The notes below the pieces were generated by a model. That model was given only the letters and a program-made list of their open reading frames with translations. It was not told the DNA's origin and did no database searches. A program made the position numbers and the translations under genes. Below are positions 16,892 through 26,238 of a DNA stretch of 64,000 nt, in pieces (position 1 is the stretch's first letter; each line of letters starts with the position of its first letter). The DNA comes from Mycolicibacterium mageritense (GTDB taxonomy: Bacteria; Actinomycetota; Actinomycetes; Mycobacteriales; Mycobacteriaceae): NCBI RefSeq assembly GCF_010727475.1, contig NZ_AP022567.1:5084001-5148000 (forward strand). Direction: 5' to 3'.

Positions 16892-18322
16892 GTGACCAGC
16901 GTCTCATCGAACAACCGAGCCGGCGGCCACACCGTTCTCGCCGAGGCCGACAGCACCGCGTATCAGTCGCTTCGGCACCGGCCGGTGTCGCGCTCCGAGC
17001 GGTATGGAATCGGTAAGCGCCTGCGTAAGCGGGTACCGCGCCGGTCGCTGGCGCATTGGGAGCCACCGGTCGGCAGGCCCGACCCGGTGCAGCTCATCAC
17101 GATCAGCCACGAAGGCCGTGTCAACCGCTTGGTCCCGATCCGGGTCGGCCGCATGATTGCCTCCCCGTACGGGTTTCTGCGTGGCTCGGCCGTGGTGATG
17201 GCCGAGGACGTCGCCCATCTGCCGACCACCGGCATCACACCCGTCGTGTGCGGCGACGCGCACCTGGGCAACTTCGGGTTCTACGCGTCGCCGGAACGCG
17301 ACCTCGTGATCGACCTCAACGATTTCGACGAGGCGCATCCGGGCGGCTGGGAATGGGATCTGCGGAGATTGGTGGCCAGCATCTGGGTGGCCGGCCGGCA
17401 CAACGGCGCCACCGAGGAACAGTGCGCCACGTCGGTCCAGACCTGTGTTGCCTCCTACCGCAAGCAGATTCGCTGGCTGGCCGACCAGCCGCTGTTCGCG
17501 CGGTCATTCCAACGGCTCGGCGCCGACCGGCTGGCCGCCGAGGCCGAGGGCGCCCTGCAGTCCGAGGTGAACCGCGCAGCCAAACGGGCCCGCAACCGCA
17601 CCAGTGACCGTGCGCTGCCGCGCTTCACCGAGGAGGTGGCGGGCGTCCGCAGGCTGGTCGAGGAACCGCCGCTGATCACGCGGCTGCCCGAACCCCAGGC
17701 CGATCAACTGGCCGAGGCCCTCGACGATTACCTGACGACGCTGGCCCCGCACTGGCGACGCATGCTCGGCGGGTACACCCTCGTCGACGTCGCGCACAAG
17801 GTGGTCGGCGTCGGCAGCGTCGGCTTGCGCGCCTACGTGGCGCTGCTCGAAGGGTCGACCGCTGATGACGTGATCTTCTTGCAGCTCAAGCAGGCTCGCC
17901 GATCGGTGCTCGCACGTTATGTGCACGGCGAATCCGCATGGCACGCGCATCAGGGGCAACGCGTGGTCGAATACCAGCAGGCGCTGCAGACCGTGAGCGA
18001 TCCGCTGCTGGGGTGGACCAGCATGGACGGCAGGCAGTACTACGTGCGGCAGTTCCGCAACATGAAGGGCACCATCCCACTGGACGCGATCGACGCGGCC
18101 GCGCTCACCGACTATGCCGGTGTGGTGGGCCAACTGCTCGCCAAGGGGCATGCGCGCACCAGCGGTGCATCGATGATCGCGGGCTACATGGGCCGGTCCG
18201 ATCGGGTGGACCAGGCGCTGTGCGAGTTCGCCCGGCGCTACGCCGACCAGACCGAAGCCGACCACGCCGCCCTGGTGGCAGCCGTCGACCGGGGCTTGCT
18301 TCCCGTCGAACGAGGCGTATAG
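16892..18322 (+). CDS. DUF2252 family protein
   Basis: The 476-residue protein matches the DUF2252 group: FLRGSAVVMAEDVAHLPTTG, VVCGDAHLGNFGFYASPERD and IDLNDFDEAHPGGWEWDLRR are characteristic. The GDAHLGN...DLNDFD pattern resembles the catalytic loop and metal-binding Asp of kinase-like phosphotransferases, so a phosphotransfer role is plausible but unproven. GTG 16892 is supported by a -10 box 6 bases upstream. The gene is convergent with nuoN; a short hairpin (GCGCGAGT...ACTCAGCGC, about 18337-18358) lies between the two stops. Confidence 0.85.
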   Translation: MTSVSSNNRAGGHTVLAEADSTAYQSLRHRPVSRSERYGIGKRLRKRVPRRSLAHWEPPVGRPDPVQLITISHEGRVNRLVPIRVGRMIASPYGFLRGSAVVMAEDVAHLPTTGITPVVCGDAHLGNFGFYASPERDLVIDLNDFDEAHPGGWEWDLRRLVASIWVAGRHNGATEEQCATSVQTCVASYRKQIRWLADQPLFARSFQRLGADRLAAEAEGALQSEVNRAAKRARNRTSDRALPRFTEEVAGVRRLVEEPPLITRLPEPQADQLAEALDDYLTTLAPHWRRMLGGYTLVDVAHKVVGVGSVGLRAYVALLEGSTADDVIFLQLKQARRSVLARYVHGESAWHAHQGQRVVEYQQALQTVSDPLLGWTSMDGRQYYVRQFRNMKGTIPLDAIDAAALTDYAGVVGQLLAKGHARTSGASMIAGYMGRSDRVDQALCEFARRYADQTEADHAALVAAVDRGLLPVERGV

Positions 18323-18351
18323 CCGCGAACTCCTTTGCGCGAGTGAAGAAC

Positions 18352-19917
18352 TCAGCGCAGGAACGTCTCCGCGTTGTTGGCCAGGTCCAGCAGCGGCTGG
18401 GGCAGCGCGCCGAGCGCGAACGTCACGGCCGCGGTGACCGTCACGACCGCCGTCGTGAGCCCGCTCGGTACCACGACCTCGGGTGCGTCCTCGGGCGGAT
18501 CGGTGAAGAACATCAACACGATCACCCGCACGTAGAAGTAGGCTGCGACGGCGCTCGCGACGACACCGATCACCACCAGCGGGATCGCGCCGCCGGTGCC
18601 CGCGGCCTTGAACACCGCGAACTTGCTGACGAACCCGCTGGTCAGCGGAATGCCAGCGAACGCCAGCAGAAACAGCGAGAACACCACGCCGACAATCGGA
18701 TACCGCCGGCCCAGACCTGCCCACTGGGCCATGGCGGTGGCCTCATCGCCGGCGGCGTTGCGGACCAGTCCGACGACCGCGAACGCACCGACTGTGCTGA
18801 ACCCGTAGGCGAACAGGTAGAACAACGTCGATGACACCCCTGCCGGGTTGGCCGCGATCACGCCCGTGAGGATGAACCCCGAGTGTGCGATCGCCGAGTA
18901 CGCCAGCATGCGTTTGACGTCGGATTGCGTGACGGCTGTGAGGGTGCCGATCACCATGGTCAGGATCGCGATGGCCCACAGCACCGGCCGCCAGTCGTCG
19001 CGCAAGTGAGGCAGTGCGACGTAGAAGAGTCGCAGCATCGCTCCGAACGCCGCGATCTTGGTCGCCGCCGCCATGAACGCGGTGATCGCGGTCGGTGCGC
19101 CCTGGTACACATCGGGTATCCACGAATGGAACGGCACCGCACCGACTTTGAACAGCACACCGACGAGCACCAGGCCGGTGCCGATCAACGCCAGCGAGGT
19201 ATTGCCCGAACCCTGGTCCACCGCGTCGGCGATGCCGCCCAGCCGCAGCGTGCCTGCGTAGCCGTACAGCATGGCCGCGCCGTAGATGAAGAACCCGGAC
19301 GAGAAGGCGCCGAGCAGAAAGTATTTCAGTGCGGCTTCCTGTGACAGCAGTCGCCGCCGCCGCGCCAGCCCGCACAGCAGATACAGCGGGAGCGACAAAA
19401 CCTCCAACGCGATGAACATGGTCAGCAGGTCGTTGGCCGCGGGGAACAGCAGCATGCCGCCGATCGCGAACATGGTCAGCGGGAAGACCTCGGTCTGCAT
19501 GACGCCGGCCTTGGTGGCCAGTTGCTCGGCGACGCTGCCCGCCACGGCCGAGGCCTGGGGGGTGAAACCGTCCAATCCCCGTGCTCCGCGATCCGATTCA
19601 GCGGAAACCTCGCGCTCGGCGATCAGCAGGATCCCCAGGATGCCGACCACCAGAATCGTGCCCTGCAGGAACAGCGCGGGCGCGTCGAGGACGACGGCAC
19701 CGACCACGGCGGCTTTCCCGGGGCCGCCTTGCAGATCGCGCGCGACCAGCGCCACCGCCACGCCGGCGGCGAGCAGACCGCCGACCGCGAGGGTCAGTTG
19801 CGCGGCGTAGCGGCTCTGCCTGGGCGCGAACGCCTCGATGAGGACACCGGCGACGGCCACGCCGAACACGATCAGCATGGGGGAGAGCAGGCCGTATTCG
19901 ACGCTGGGTGTGACCAT
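18352..19917 (-). CDS. nuoN: NADH-quinone oxidoreductase subunit N
   Basis: This 521-residue membrane protein is the NuoN antiporter-like subunit of complex I, last gene of the operon. Conserved features include FHSWIPDVYQGAPTAITAFM and SDVKRMLAYSAIAHSGFIL, which carry the Lys and His residues of the proton channel. About 14 hydrophobic segments are visible. It is part of the membrane arm that pumps protons while NADH reduces menaquinone. It starts one base after the nuoM stop, so translation is coupled. An Asp/Arg/Gly-rich loop near residue 100-125 (SAESDRGARGLDGF) seems longer than in many bacteria. Confidence 0.97.
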   Translation of the reverse strand: MVTPSVEYGLLSPMLIVFGVAVAGVLIEAFAPRQSRYAAQLTLAVGGLLAAGVAVALVARDLQGGPGKAAVVGAVVLDAPALFLQGTILVVGILGILLIAEREVSAESDRGARGLDGFTPQASAVAGSVAEQLATKAGVMQTEVFPLTMFAIGGMLLFPAANDLLTMFIALEVLSLPLYLLCGLARRRRLLSQEAALKYFLLGAFSSGFFIYGAAMLYGYAGTLRLGGIADAVDQGSGNTSLALIGTGLVLVGVLFKVGAVPFHSWIPDVYQGAPTAITAFMAAATKIAAFGAMLRLFYVALPHLRDDWRPVLWAIAILTMVIGTLTAVTQSDVKRMLAYSAIAHSGFILTGVIAANPAGVSSTLFYLFAYGFSTVGAFAVVGLVRNAAGDEATAMAQWAGLGRRYPIVGVVFSLFLLAFAGIPLTSGFVSKFAVFKAAGTGGAIPLVVIGVVASAVAAYFYVRVIVLMFFTDPPEDAPEVVVPSGLTTAVVTVTAAVTFALGALPQPLLDLANNAETFLR

Positions 19918-19918
19918 G

Positions 19919-21505
19919 TCAGCGGACCCCCTCTGCCATCTTGGGCACCACCTGTGGTGGCGGATCGGTCTGACCGATGGTGGTCAGGGTGTGCTCGACG
20001 GCCGGATTGATCACGTCGAGTGCGGGTTTGGGATAGATGCCCAGCACCAGCAGCAGTGCGATCAGCGGTGCTACGACGACCAGTTCGCGCGGCACCAGGT
20101 CGCGCACTTTGTGCTCGTCGTCGACGAGACCTTCATGGAGCGGGCCGGTCATCATCCGCTGGTACATCCACAGGATGTAGACCGCCGACAGCACCAGCGC
20201 GGTGGCGGCGAACACCGCGACCACCGGATAACGCGTGAACGTTCCGATGAGCACCAGGAATTCACTGATGAACGGCGCCAGGCCGGGCAACGACAGCGTC
20301 GCCAGCCCGGCCACCAGGAACGTACCCGCGAGGACGGGTGCCACCTTCTGCACGCCGCCATAGGCGTCGATCAAGCGGGAGCCACGGCGCGACACCAGGA
20401 AACCGGCGATCAGGAACAGGGCGGCCGTGGAGATCCCGTGATTGACCATATAGAGCGTCGACCCGGACTGACCCTGGCTGGTCATCGCGAAGATGCCGAG
20501 GATGATGAAGCCGAAGTGCGAGATCGACGTATAGGCGATCAGCCGCATGACATCGGTCTGGCCGATCGCCAGCACCGCGCCGTAGACGATGCCGATCACG
20601 GCGAGCGTGACAATCAGCGGGCGGAAATAGGTTGACGCGTCAGGGAACAACTGCAGACAGTAGCGCAGCATGCCGAACGTGCCGACCTTGTCCATGATGG
20701 CCATCATGAGCACCGCGCTGGCCGGGGTGGCCTCCACGGCGGCGTCGGGTAACCAGCGGTGGAACGGCCACAGCGGGGCTTTCACGGCGAACGCGAACAT
20801 GAATCCAGCGAACAGCAGGTTCAGCACCGCCGGTTCGACCACGAATGCGCCGGAGGACACCGCCGCGACGATCTCCCGGAAATCGAAGGTGCCCGACGCG
20901 AACGCGTCGCTGCCCGCCGTCACCACGTACAGCCCGATCACCGCGGCCAGCATCACCAGGCCGCCGAACAGGTTGTACAGCAGGAACTTCACGGCCGCCT
21001 TGGAACGGTTCTCGCCGCCGAAACCCCCGATGAGGAAATACATGGGAATCAACATGGCTTCGAAGAACACGTAGAACAGCAGGATGTCGAGCGCCACGAG
21101 CGACATGAACACCATGCCCTCGACGGCCAGGGTCAGGGCGAGGTACGCACCGACCGACCGGCCGGCCAACCCGGATCTGCCCGCGGCATCGTTCCAGCCC
21201 GCAACGATCAGCAGCGGTACCAGCACCGCCGTGAGCACCACCAGCGCGAGCGCGATGCCGTCGATCCCGAGGATGTAACCCGTGCCGAAAGACGGTATCC
21301 ACTCCCGGGATTCGACGTACTGATACTGCTCGCCCGCGGGATCGAAGCCTACCGCGAGCCCCACGGCCAGGATCAGCACAGCCACCGAGATGGCCAATGC
21401 GAGCCACTTGGCGAGCACCTGCTGCGCGGCCGGCAGGAGGATCACCACGGCCGCACCGACCATCGGAACGGCCCACAGCACCGTGAGCCACGGAATCGTC
21501 GTCAC
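19919..21505 (-). CDS. nuoM: NADH-quinone oxidoreductase subunit M
   Basis: The 528-residue NuoM is an antiporter-like proton-channel subunit. Visible signatures are the Glu of transmembrane helix 5 (FYVFFEAMLIPMYFLIG), the Lys-bearing segment FAVKAPLWPFHRWLPDAAVEA and TSISHFGFIILGIFA. The GTG at 21505 overlaps the nuoL stop (GTGA), which fixes the start; the open frame further upstream to 21877 is a shadow inside nuoL. Its stop is one base before nuoN. Confidence 0.97.
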   Translation of the reverse strand: MTTIPWLTVLWAVPMVGAAVVILLPAAQQVLAKWLALAISVAVLILAVGLAVGFDPAGEQYQYVESREWIPSFGTGYILGIDGIALALVVLTAVLVPLLIVAGWNDAAGRSGLAGRSVGAYLALTLAVEGMVFMSLVALDILLFYVFFEAMLIPMYFLIGGFGGENRSKAAVKFLLYNLFGGLVMLAAVIGLYVVTAGSDAFASGTFDFREIVAAVSSGAFVVEPAVLNLLFAGFMFAFAVKAPLWPFHRWLPDAAVEATPASAVLMMAIMDKVGTFGMLRYCLQLFPDASTYFRPLIVTLAVIGIVYGAVLAIGQTDVMRLIAYTSISHFGFIILGIFAMTSQGQSGSTLYMVNHGISTAALFLIAGFLVSRRGSRLIDAYGGVQKVAPVLAGTFLVAGLATLSLPGLAPFISEFLVLIGTFTRYPVVAVFAATALVLSAVYILWMYQRMMTGPLHEGLVDDEHKVRDLVPRELVVVAPLIALLLVLGIYPKPALDVINPAVEHTLTTIGQTDPPPQVVPKMAEGVR

Positions 21506-23406
21506 CACAGTCTCACCGCCAGGATCGCCGCAACCACCAGTGCTGCCCCGCCGAGCATCGACAGCGCGTACGACCGGGCGAAGCCGGTCTGCAACCGCCG
21601 CAACCCATCCGACGTTCGGCCGACGAGCGCCGCGAGCCCCGTCGCGGTACCGTCGACACCCTTGTCGTCGACTTCCTCCAAGGCTGCGGTCAAGGCTTGG
21701 CCGCCCCGCATGAACACCGCCTCGTTGAAGGCGTCGCCGTACAGATCGCGCCGGGCCGCCACCGTGAGTGCGGAACCACCGGGCACCTCGGCCGGAACCG
21801 GCTGCTGCGCGTACATGCGGTAGGCGATCGCGATGCCGACCGCGACGACCGCGAGCACCACGACAGTGACGACCCACGCCGGAACGGCATGATGCGCCTC
21901 GTGGGCGCCGACGACCGGCTCGAGCCAGTGCGACAGCGTGCCGCCGATCGCCAGCGCCGCACCGGAGAACACCGAGCCGACGGCGAGCAGGATCATGGGC
22001 CAGGTCATGACGGCCGGGGCCTCATGGGGATGCGTGTCCTCAGCCCAACGCTTCTCGCCGAAGAACGTCATCAGCATCACGCGCGTCATGTAGAACGCGG
22101 TGATCCCGGCGCCCAGGATCGCCGCGCCGCCGAGGACCAGCCCGCGGGCCCCGCCGGCGCCGAGCGCGGCCTCGATGATGCTGTCCTTCGAGAAGAATCC
22201 GGCCAGCGGTGGTACGCCGATGATCGCGAGGTAACCGAGCCCGAAGGTCGCGAACGTGATCGGCAGCGCCTTGCGCAGCCCGCCGTAGCGACGCATGTTC
22301 ACCTCGTCGTCCATGGCGTGCATGACCGAGCCCGCGCCGAGGAACAACCCGGCCTTGAAGAAGCCGTGGGTGAGCAGGTGCATGATCGCGAATGCGTAAC
22401 CGGCCGGGCCCAATCCGGCAGCCAGCACCATGTAGCCGATCTGGCTCATGGTGGAAGCGGCCAGCGCCTTTTTGATGTCGTCCTTGGCGCAGCCGATGAT
22501 CGCACCGAACAGCAGCGTGACGGCGCCGACGATGACGACGCCGGTCTGCGCGCCGGGGGCCAGATCGAAGATGGGCCCGGACCGCACGATCAGGTAGACG
22601 CCCGCGGTGACCATGGTGGCCGCGTGGATGAGTGCCGACACGGGCGTCGGACCCTCCATCGCATCGCCCAGCCAGGACTGCAGCGGTACCTGTGCCGATT
22701 TGCCGCACGCCCCCAGCAGCAGGAGCAGCCCGATCGCGGTGAGGGTGGCCTCGCTCAGTGCCGGAGCGGCCGTGAACACGCCCGCGAACGAGATCGAGCC
22801 GATCGACGCGAACATGATCATGAGCGCGATCGCCAGGCCCATGTCGCCGACGCGGTTGACGACGAACGCCTTCTTGGCCGCGGTGGCCGCCGACGGTTTG
22901 TGCGACCAGAAGCCGATCAGCAGGTACGACGCGAGGCCGACACCCTCCCACCCGGCGTACAGGCCGAGGTAGTTGTCGGCCAGTACGAGCAGCAGCATCG
23001 CCGCCAGGAACAGGTTGAGATACGCGAAAAAGAGCCGTCGACTCGGACCTACATCATCGGGTCGCTCCGCTCCCGGAGCCATGTAGCCGATCGAGTAGAT
23101 GTGGATGAGCGAGCCGACCCCGGTGATCAGCAGCACGAAGCACATCGACAGCTGGTCGAGCTGCAAACCGAAGTCCACCTGCAGTCCGCCCACCGGAACC
23201 CAGGAGAACAAGGCTTCGTGGACCGCCCGCTCTTCGCCGTGGCGCCCCAGCATCTGGGTGAACAGCACGGCGCCGACGGCGAAGGCGCCGAGCGACGCCG
23301 CGCAACCCAGCAGATGTCCCCACCGGTCCGAGCGCCTGCCGCTCAGCAGCAGCACCGCGGCACCGGCGGCCGGCAGGGCGATCAGCAGCCACACAGGAAT
23401 GGTCAT
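21502..23406 (-). CDS. nuoL: NADH-quinone oxidoreductase subunit L
   Basis: The 634-residue NuoL is the distal proton-pumping subunit with the long lateral helix at its C-terminus. It shows WEGVGLASYLLIGFW (the TM5 Glu), VPLQSWLGDAMEGPTPVSALIHAATMV in two adjoining pieces and the Lys-containing DDIKKALAASTMSQIGYM. The ATG at 23406 has a 7-bp gap to nuoK. The end overlaps nuoM by GTGA. Confidence 0.97.
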   Translation of the reverse strand: MTIPVWLLIALPAAGAAVLLLSGRRSDRWGHLLGCAASLGAFAVGAVLFTQMLGRHGEERAVHEALFSWVPVGGLQVDFGLQLDQLSMCFVLLITGVGSLIHIYSIGYMAPGAERPDDVGPSRRLFFAYLNLFLAAMLLLVLADNYLGLYAGWEGVGLASYLLIGFWSHKPSAATAAKKAFVVNRVGDMGLAIALMIMFASIGSISFAGVFTAAPALSEATLTAIGLLLLLGACGKSAQVPLQSWLGDAMEGPTPVSALIHAATMVTAGVYLIVRSGPIFDLAPGAQTGVVIVGAVTLLFGAIIGCAKDDIKKALAASTMSQIGYMVLAAGLGPAGYAFAIMHLLTHGFFKAGLFLGAGSVMHAMDDEVNMRRYGGLRKALPITFATFGLGYLAIIGVPPLAGFFSKDSIIEAALGAGGARGLVLGGAAILGAGITAFYMTRVMLMTFFGEKRWAEDTHPHEAPAVMTWPMILLAVGSVFSGAALAIGGTLSHWLEPVVGAHEAHHAVPAWVVTVVVLAVVAVGIAIAYRMYAQQPVPAEVPGGSALTVAARRDLYGDAFNEAVFMRGGQALTAALEEVDDKGVDGTATGLAALVGRTSDGLRRLQTGFARSYALSMLGGAALVVAAILAVRLW

Positions 23407-23413
23407 GGCGCCC

Positions 23414-23713
23414 TTAGTTCTTCAGCAGACTGGCGTCGTCGACCGAGGCCGAGCGGCGGGTGCGGAAGATCGTCATGATGATGGCCAAACCGACCACCAC
23501 TTCGCAGGCGGCGACCACCATGGTGAAGAACGCCACCACCTGCCCGTCGAGGTGGCCGTGCATGCGGGAGAACGCCACGAACGCCAGGTTGGCTGCATTG
23601 AGCATCAGCTCGACGCACATGAACATGACGATGGCGTTGCGGCGCAACAGCACCCCGGCCGCGCCGATGGTGAACAACAACGCCGACAGGTACAGATAGT
23701 TATCGGGATTCAC
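23414..23713 (-). CDS. nuoK: NADH-quinone oxidoreductase subunit K
   Basis: The 99-residue, three-helix NuoK has the conserved Glu in the second helix (MFMCVELMLNAANLAFVAF) and the second conserved Glu in the third (AACEVVVGLAIIM), both part of the E-channel for proton transfer. Length is normal for the family. Its ATG overlaps the nuoJ stop (23710-23713). Confidence 0.97.
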   Translation of the reverse strand: MNPDNYLYLSALLFTIGAAGVLLRRNAIVMFMCVELMLNAANLAFVAFSRMHGHLDGQVVAFFTMVVAACEVVVGLAIIMTIFRTRRSASVDDASLLKN

Positions 23714-24501
23714 TCACCCTCCCTCCCATTGGTGGTGCTGACGACGGTGCGCTTGGGCAGGATCGCGCTGACCGACAGGGCCGCATCCGACCCGTCGGGC
23801 AGCCGGGCCGGGATGTCGACCGCGTTGTGCCGCGCGTAGACCCCCGGGTTGGGCAGTGGAGTGGGATGTCCGCCCGCCTGGAATCGTTCGATCGCGAGTT
23901 CGCGCTGGGTCTTGCGCCGTTCGAAACGTTCCCGGTGCGCAAGCACCATCGCACCGAGGGCCGCGGTGATCAGCAGTGCGCTGGTCAACTCGAACGCCCA
24001 CAGGTACTGCGTGAAGATCAGCGCGGCCAGACCTTCGACGTTGCCGCCGCTGTTGGCCTGCTCCAGTCCGGTGAAGCCGGCCACGGACACATTGCCGATC
24101 CCCGCGATCAGCAGGATCCCGAATCCGATCCCGACGGCCAGCGCCGCGACACGTTGTCCGCGAATGGTTTCCACGAGCGACTCGGACAGATCGACACCGA
24201 TGAGCATCAGCACGAACAGGAACAGCATCATGACCGCGCCGGTGTACACCACCACCTGCACCACACCGAGGAACAACGCGTCCTGGGCGATGTAGAGCAC
24301 TGCGAGTGCGATCATCGTCGACGCCAGGAACACCGCGGAGTACACGGCTTTCGGCGCGGCCACCACGCCGACGCCGCCCAGCACCGCGACGGTCCCCAGG
24401 ATCCAGAACATCACGGCCTCGGACGTCGTCGTGCGGGCCGCGGCTTCCGCGGTGAGCCGCGACACGTTCTCTGTGGCGAGGATCGTCCAGACAGGACTCA
24501 T
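23710..24501 (-). CDS. nuoJ: NADH-quinone oxidoreductase subunit J
   Basis: The 263-residue NuoJ has five hydrophobic helices with the typical third-helix region QVVVYTGAVMMLFLFVLMLI. Compared with E. coli NuoJ (under 200 residues), it has a long hydrophilic C-terminal tail of about 70 residues (from RERFERRKTQRELAIE onward) that is usual for actinobacteria and probably cytoplasmic. The start overlaps the nuoI stop (ATGA). Confidence 0.96.
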   Translation of the reverse strand: MSPVWTILATENVSRLTAEAAARTTTSEAVMFWILGTVAVLGGVGVVAAPKAVYSAVFLASTMIALAVLYIAQDALFLGVVQVVVYTGAVMMLFLFVLMLIGVDLSESLVETIRGQRVAALAVGIGFGILLIAGIGNVSVAGFTGLEQANSGGNVEGLAALIFTQYLWAFELTSALLITAALGAMVLAHRERFERRKTQRELAIERFQAGGHPTPLPNPGVYARHNAVDIPARLPDGSDAALSVSAILPKRTVVSTTNGREGE

Positions 24502-25022
24502 GGGGCCGCCTGCGTGATGGGCGAGATCTTGCCGAGGTAGTAGTCGTCGTCGGTGCTGCCCGGCGCCATGTCGTGCGGCGGTGCCTGCATGCCGGGTTGC
24601 AGCGGGGCGAGCAGCTTGTCCTTACCCCAGATCAGGTCAGCCCGGTTGTCGTCGGCCATCTCGTATTGGTTGGTCATGGTCAGCGCACGGGTGGGGCAGG
24701 CCTCGATGCACAGGCCGCAGCCGATGCAGCGCAGGTAGTTGATCTGGTACACCCGGCCGTAGCGTTCGCCCGGTGAAAAGCGTTCGGCGGGTGTGTTGTC
24801 GGCGCCTTCGACGAAGATGGCGTCGGCCGGGCAGGCCCACGCGCACAGCTCGCAGCCGATGCACTTCTCCAGGCCGTCCGGGTACCGGTTCAGTTGGTGG
24901 CGGCCGTGGTACCGCGCGGCCACCGGGCCCGGTTTCTCCGGGTACTCCTCGGTCACCGGCTTTTTGAACATCGAGCCGAACGTGACGGCGAACCCGGCGA
25001 GTGCGTCGAGGAACTTAGGCAT
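24498..25022 (-). CDS. nuoI: NADH-quinone oxidoreductase subunit I
   Basis: The 174-residue ferredoxin-like NuoI binds clusters N6a and N6b through two 4Fe-4S motifs, CIGCELCAWACPADAI and CIGCGLCIEACPTRAL. It passes electrons from NuoG to the terminal cluster in NuoB. Its start lies 8 bases inside nuoH, so the two are coupled. Confidence 0.97.
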   Translation of the reverse strand: MPKFLDALAGFAVTFGSMFKKPVTEEYPEKPGPVAARYHGRHQLNRYPDGLEKCIGCELCAWACPADAIFVEGADNTPAERFSPGERYGRVYQINYLRCIGCGLCIEACPTRALTMTNQYEMADDNRADLIWGKDKLLAPLQPGMQAPPHDMAPGSTDDDYYLGKISPITQAAP

Positions 25023-26238
25023 CAGCGGTCTCCTTGCTGACGGCCGGCAGGGGTGGCACCGGATAGGCCCCGGTGCTCTGCTCGGGCGTCGGTTGAACGG
25101 TATTGCCTCGCAACGGTTTCCACAGCGCGGCGACCAGGATGCCGGCCAGTACCACCGCGGCGCCGATCAATCCGGTGGCCCAGTTCTGGTAGCCATGGCC
25201 GCGCAGGCTGTGGGTGATGGCCACGATCATGATCCAGCCCAGCGATACCGGGATCAGGATCTTCCATCCCAGCGCCATGAACTGGTCGTAGCGCAGCCGC
25301 GGCAGCGTTGCGCGCAGCCAGATGTAGAAGAACATGAACCCCCACACCTTGGCCGTGAACCACAGCAGCGGCCACCAGCCGCTGTTGGCGCCGTCGATCA
25401 TGTTGAACGGGAAGGGCGCATGCCAGCCGCCGAGGAACATCGTGGTGGCCAGCGCCGAAACGGTAGTCATGTTCACGTACTCGGCGAGCATGAACATCGC
25501 GAACTTCAGCGACGAGTACTCGGTGTGGAACCCACCCACCAGCTCGCCCTCGGCCTCGGGCAGGTCGAACGGCGCACGGTTGGTTTCGCCGACCATCGAG
25601 GTGAGGTACACCAGGAACGACGGCAGCAGCAGGAACACGAACCACACGCGATCCTGGGCCGCCACGATGCCCGAGGTGGACATGGTGCCGGCGTAGAGGA
25701 ACACCGCGGCGAACGACAACGCCATCGCGACCTCGTAGGAGATCACCTGTGCGCTCGACCGCAGCCCGCCGAGCAGGGGATAGGTGGAGCCGGACGCCCA
25801 GCCCGCCAACACGATGCCGTACACACCGATCGAGGTGACGGCGAGGATGTAGAGCACCGCGACCGGCAGATCGGTCAGCTGCAGTGCCGTGCGGTGGCCG
25901 AACACCGACACTGCGCCGCCCATCGGGATCACTGCGAACGCCATGAACGCGGGAATCACCGAAATGATCGGGGCCAGCAGATAAATGGGTTTGTCCACAC
26001 TGGCCGGGGTGAGGCCTTCCTTGAGGGCGAGTTTGACGCCGTCGGCCAGCGACTGCAGCAGACCCCATGGCCCGACCCGGTTGGGGCCCGGCCGCATCTG
26101 CATGCGGCCCAGCACCTTACGTTCGATCAGGATGGCGGACAGCACCGTCAGCAGCAGGAACACGAAGATCCCCAGGGCCTTCGCGAGGATCAGCCACCAC
26201 GGGTCATGGCCGAACAGGGTGGGGTCCGGATACGTCAC
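25015..26238 (-). CDS. nuoH: NADH-quinone oxidoreductase subunit H
   Basis: The 407-residue NuoH forms the quinone-binding cavity at the membrane interface. Landmarks are ERKVLGRMQMRPGPNRVGP, EGELVGGFHTEYSSLKFAMF and RATLPRLRYDQFM. The GTG at 26238 overlaps the nuoG stop as GTGA; the very long open frame upstream to 27810 is a shadow of nuoG. The C-terminal tail after the last helix (about 30 residues, Pro-rich) is longer than in E. coli. Confidence 0.97.
   Translation of the reverse strand: MTYPDPTLFGHDPWWLILAKALGIFVFLLLTVLSAILIERKVLGRMQMRPGPNRVGPWGLLQSLADGVKLALKEGLTPASVDKPIYLLAPIISVIPAFMAFAVIPMGGAVSVFGHRTALQLTDLPVAVLYILAVTSIGVYGIVLAGWASGSTYPLLGGLRSSAQVISYEVAMALSFAAVFLYAGTMSTSGIVAAQDRVWFVFLLLPSFLVYLTSMVGETNRAPFDLPEAEGELVGGFHTEYSSLKFAMFMLAEYVNMTTVSALATTMFLGGWHAPFPFNMIDGANSGWWPLLWFTAKVWGFMFFYIWLRATLPRLRYDQFMALGWKILIPVSLGWIMIVAITHSLRGHGYQNWATGLIGAAVVLAGILVAALWKPLRGNTVQPTPEQSTGAYPVPPLPAVSKETADA

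Noticed and set aside
21697..23478. 593-codon plus-strand frame opposite nuoL
   Set aside because: It is a codon-complement shadow of nuoL, with His/Arg/Asp/Gln bias and no motif.
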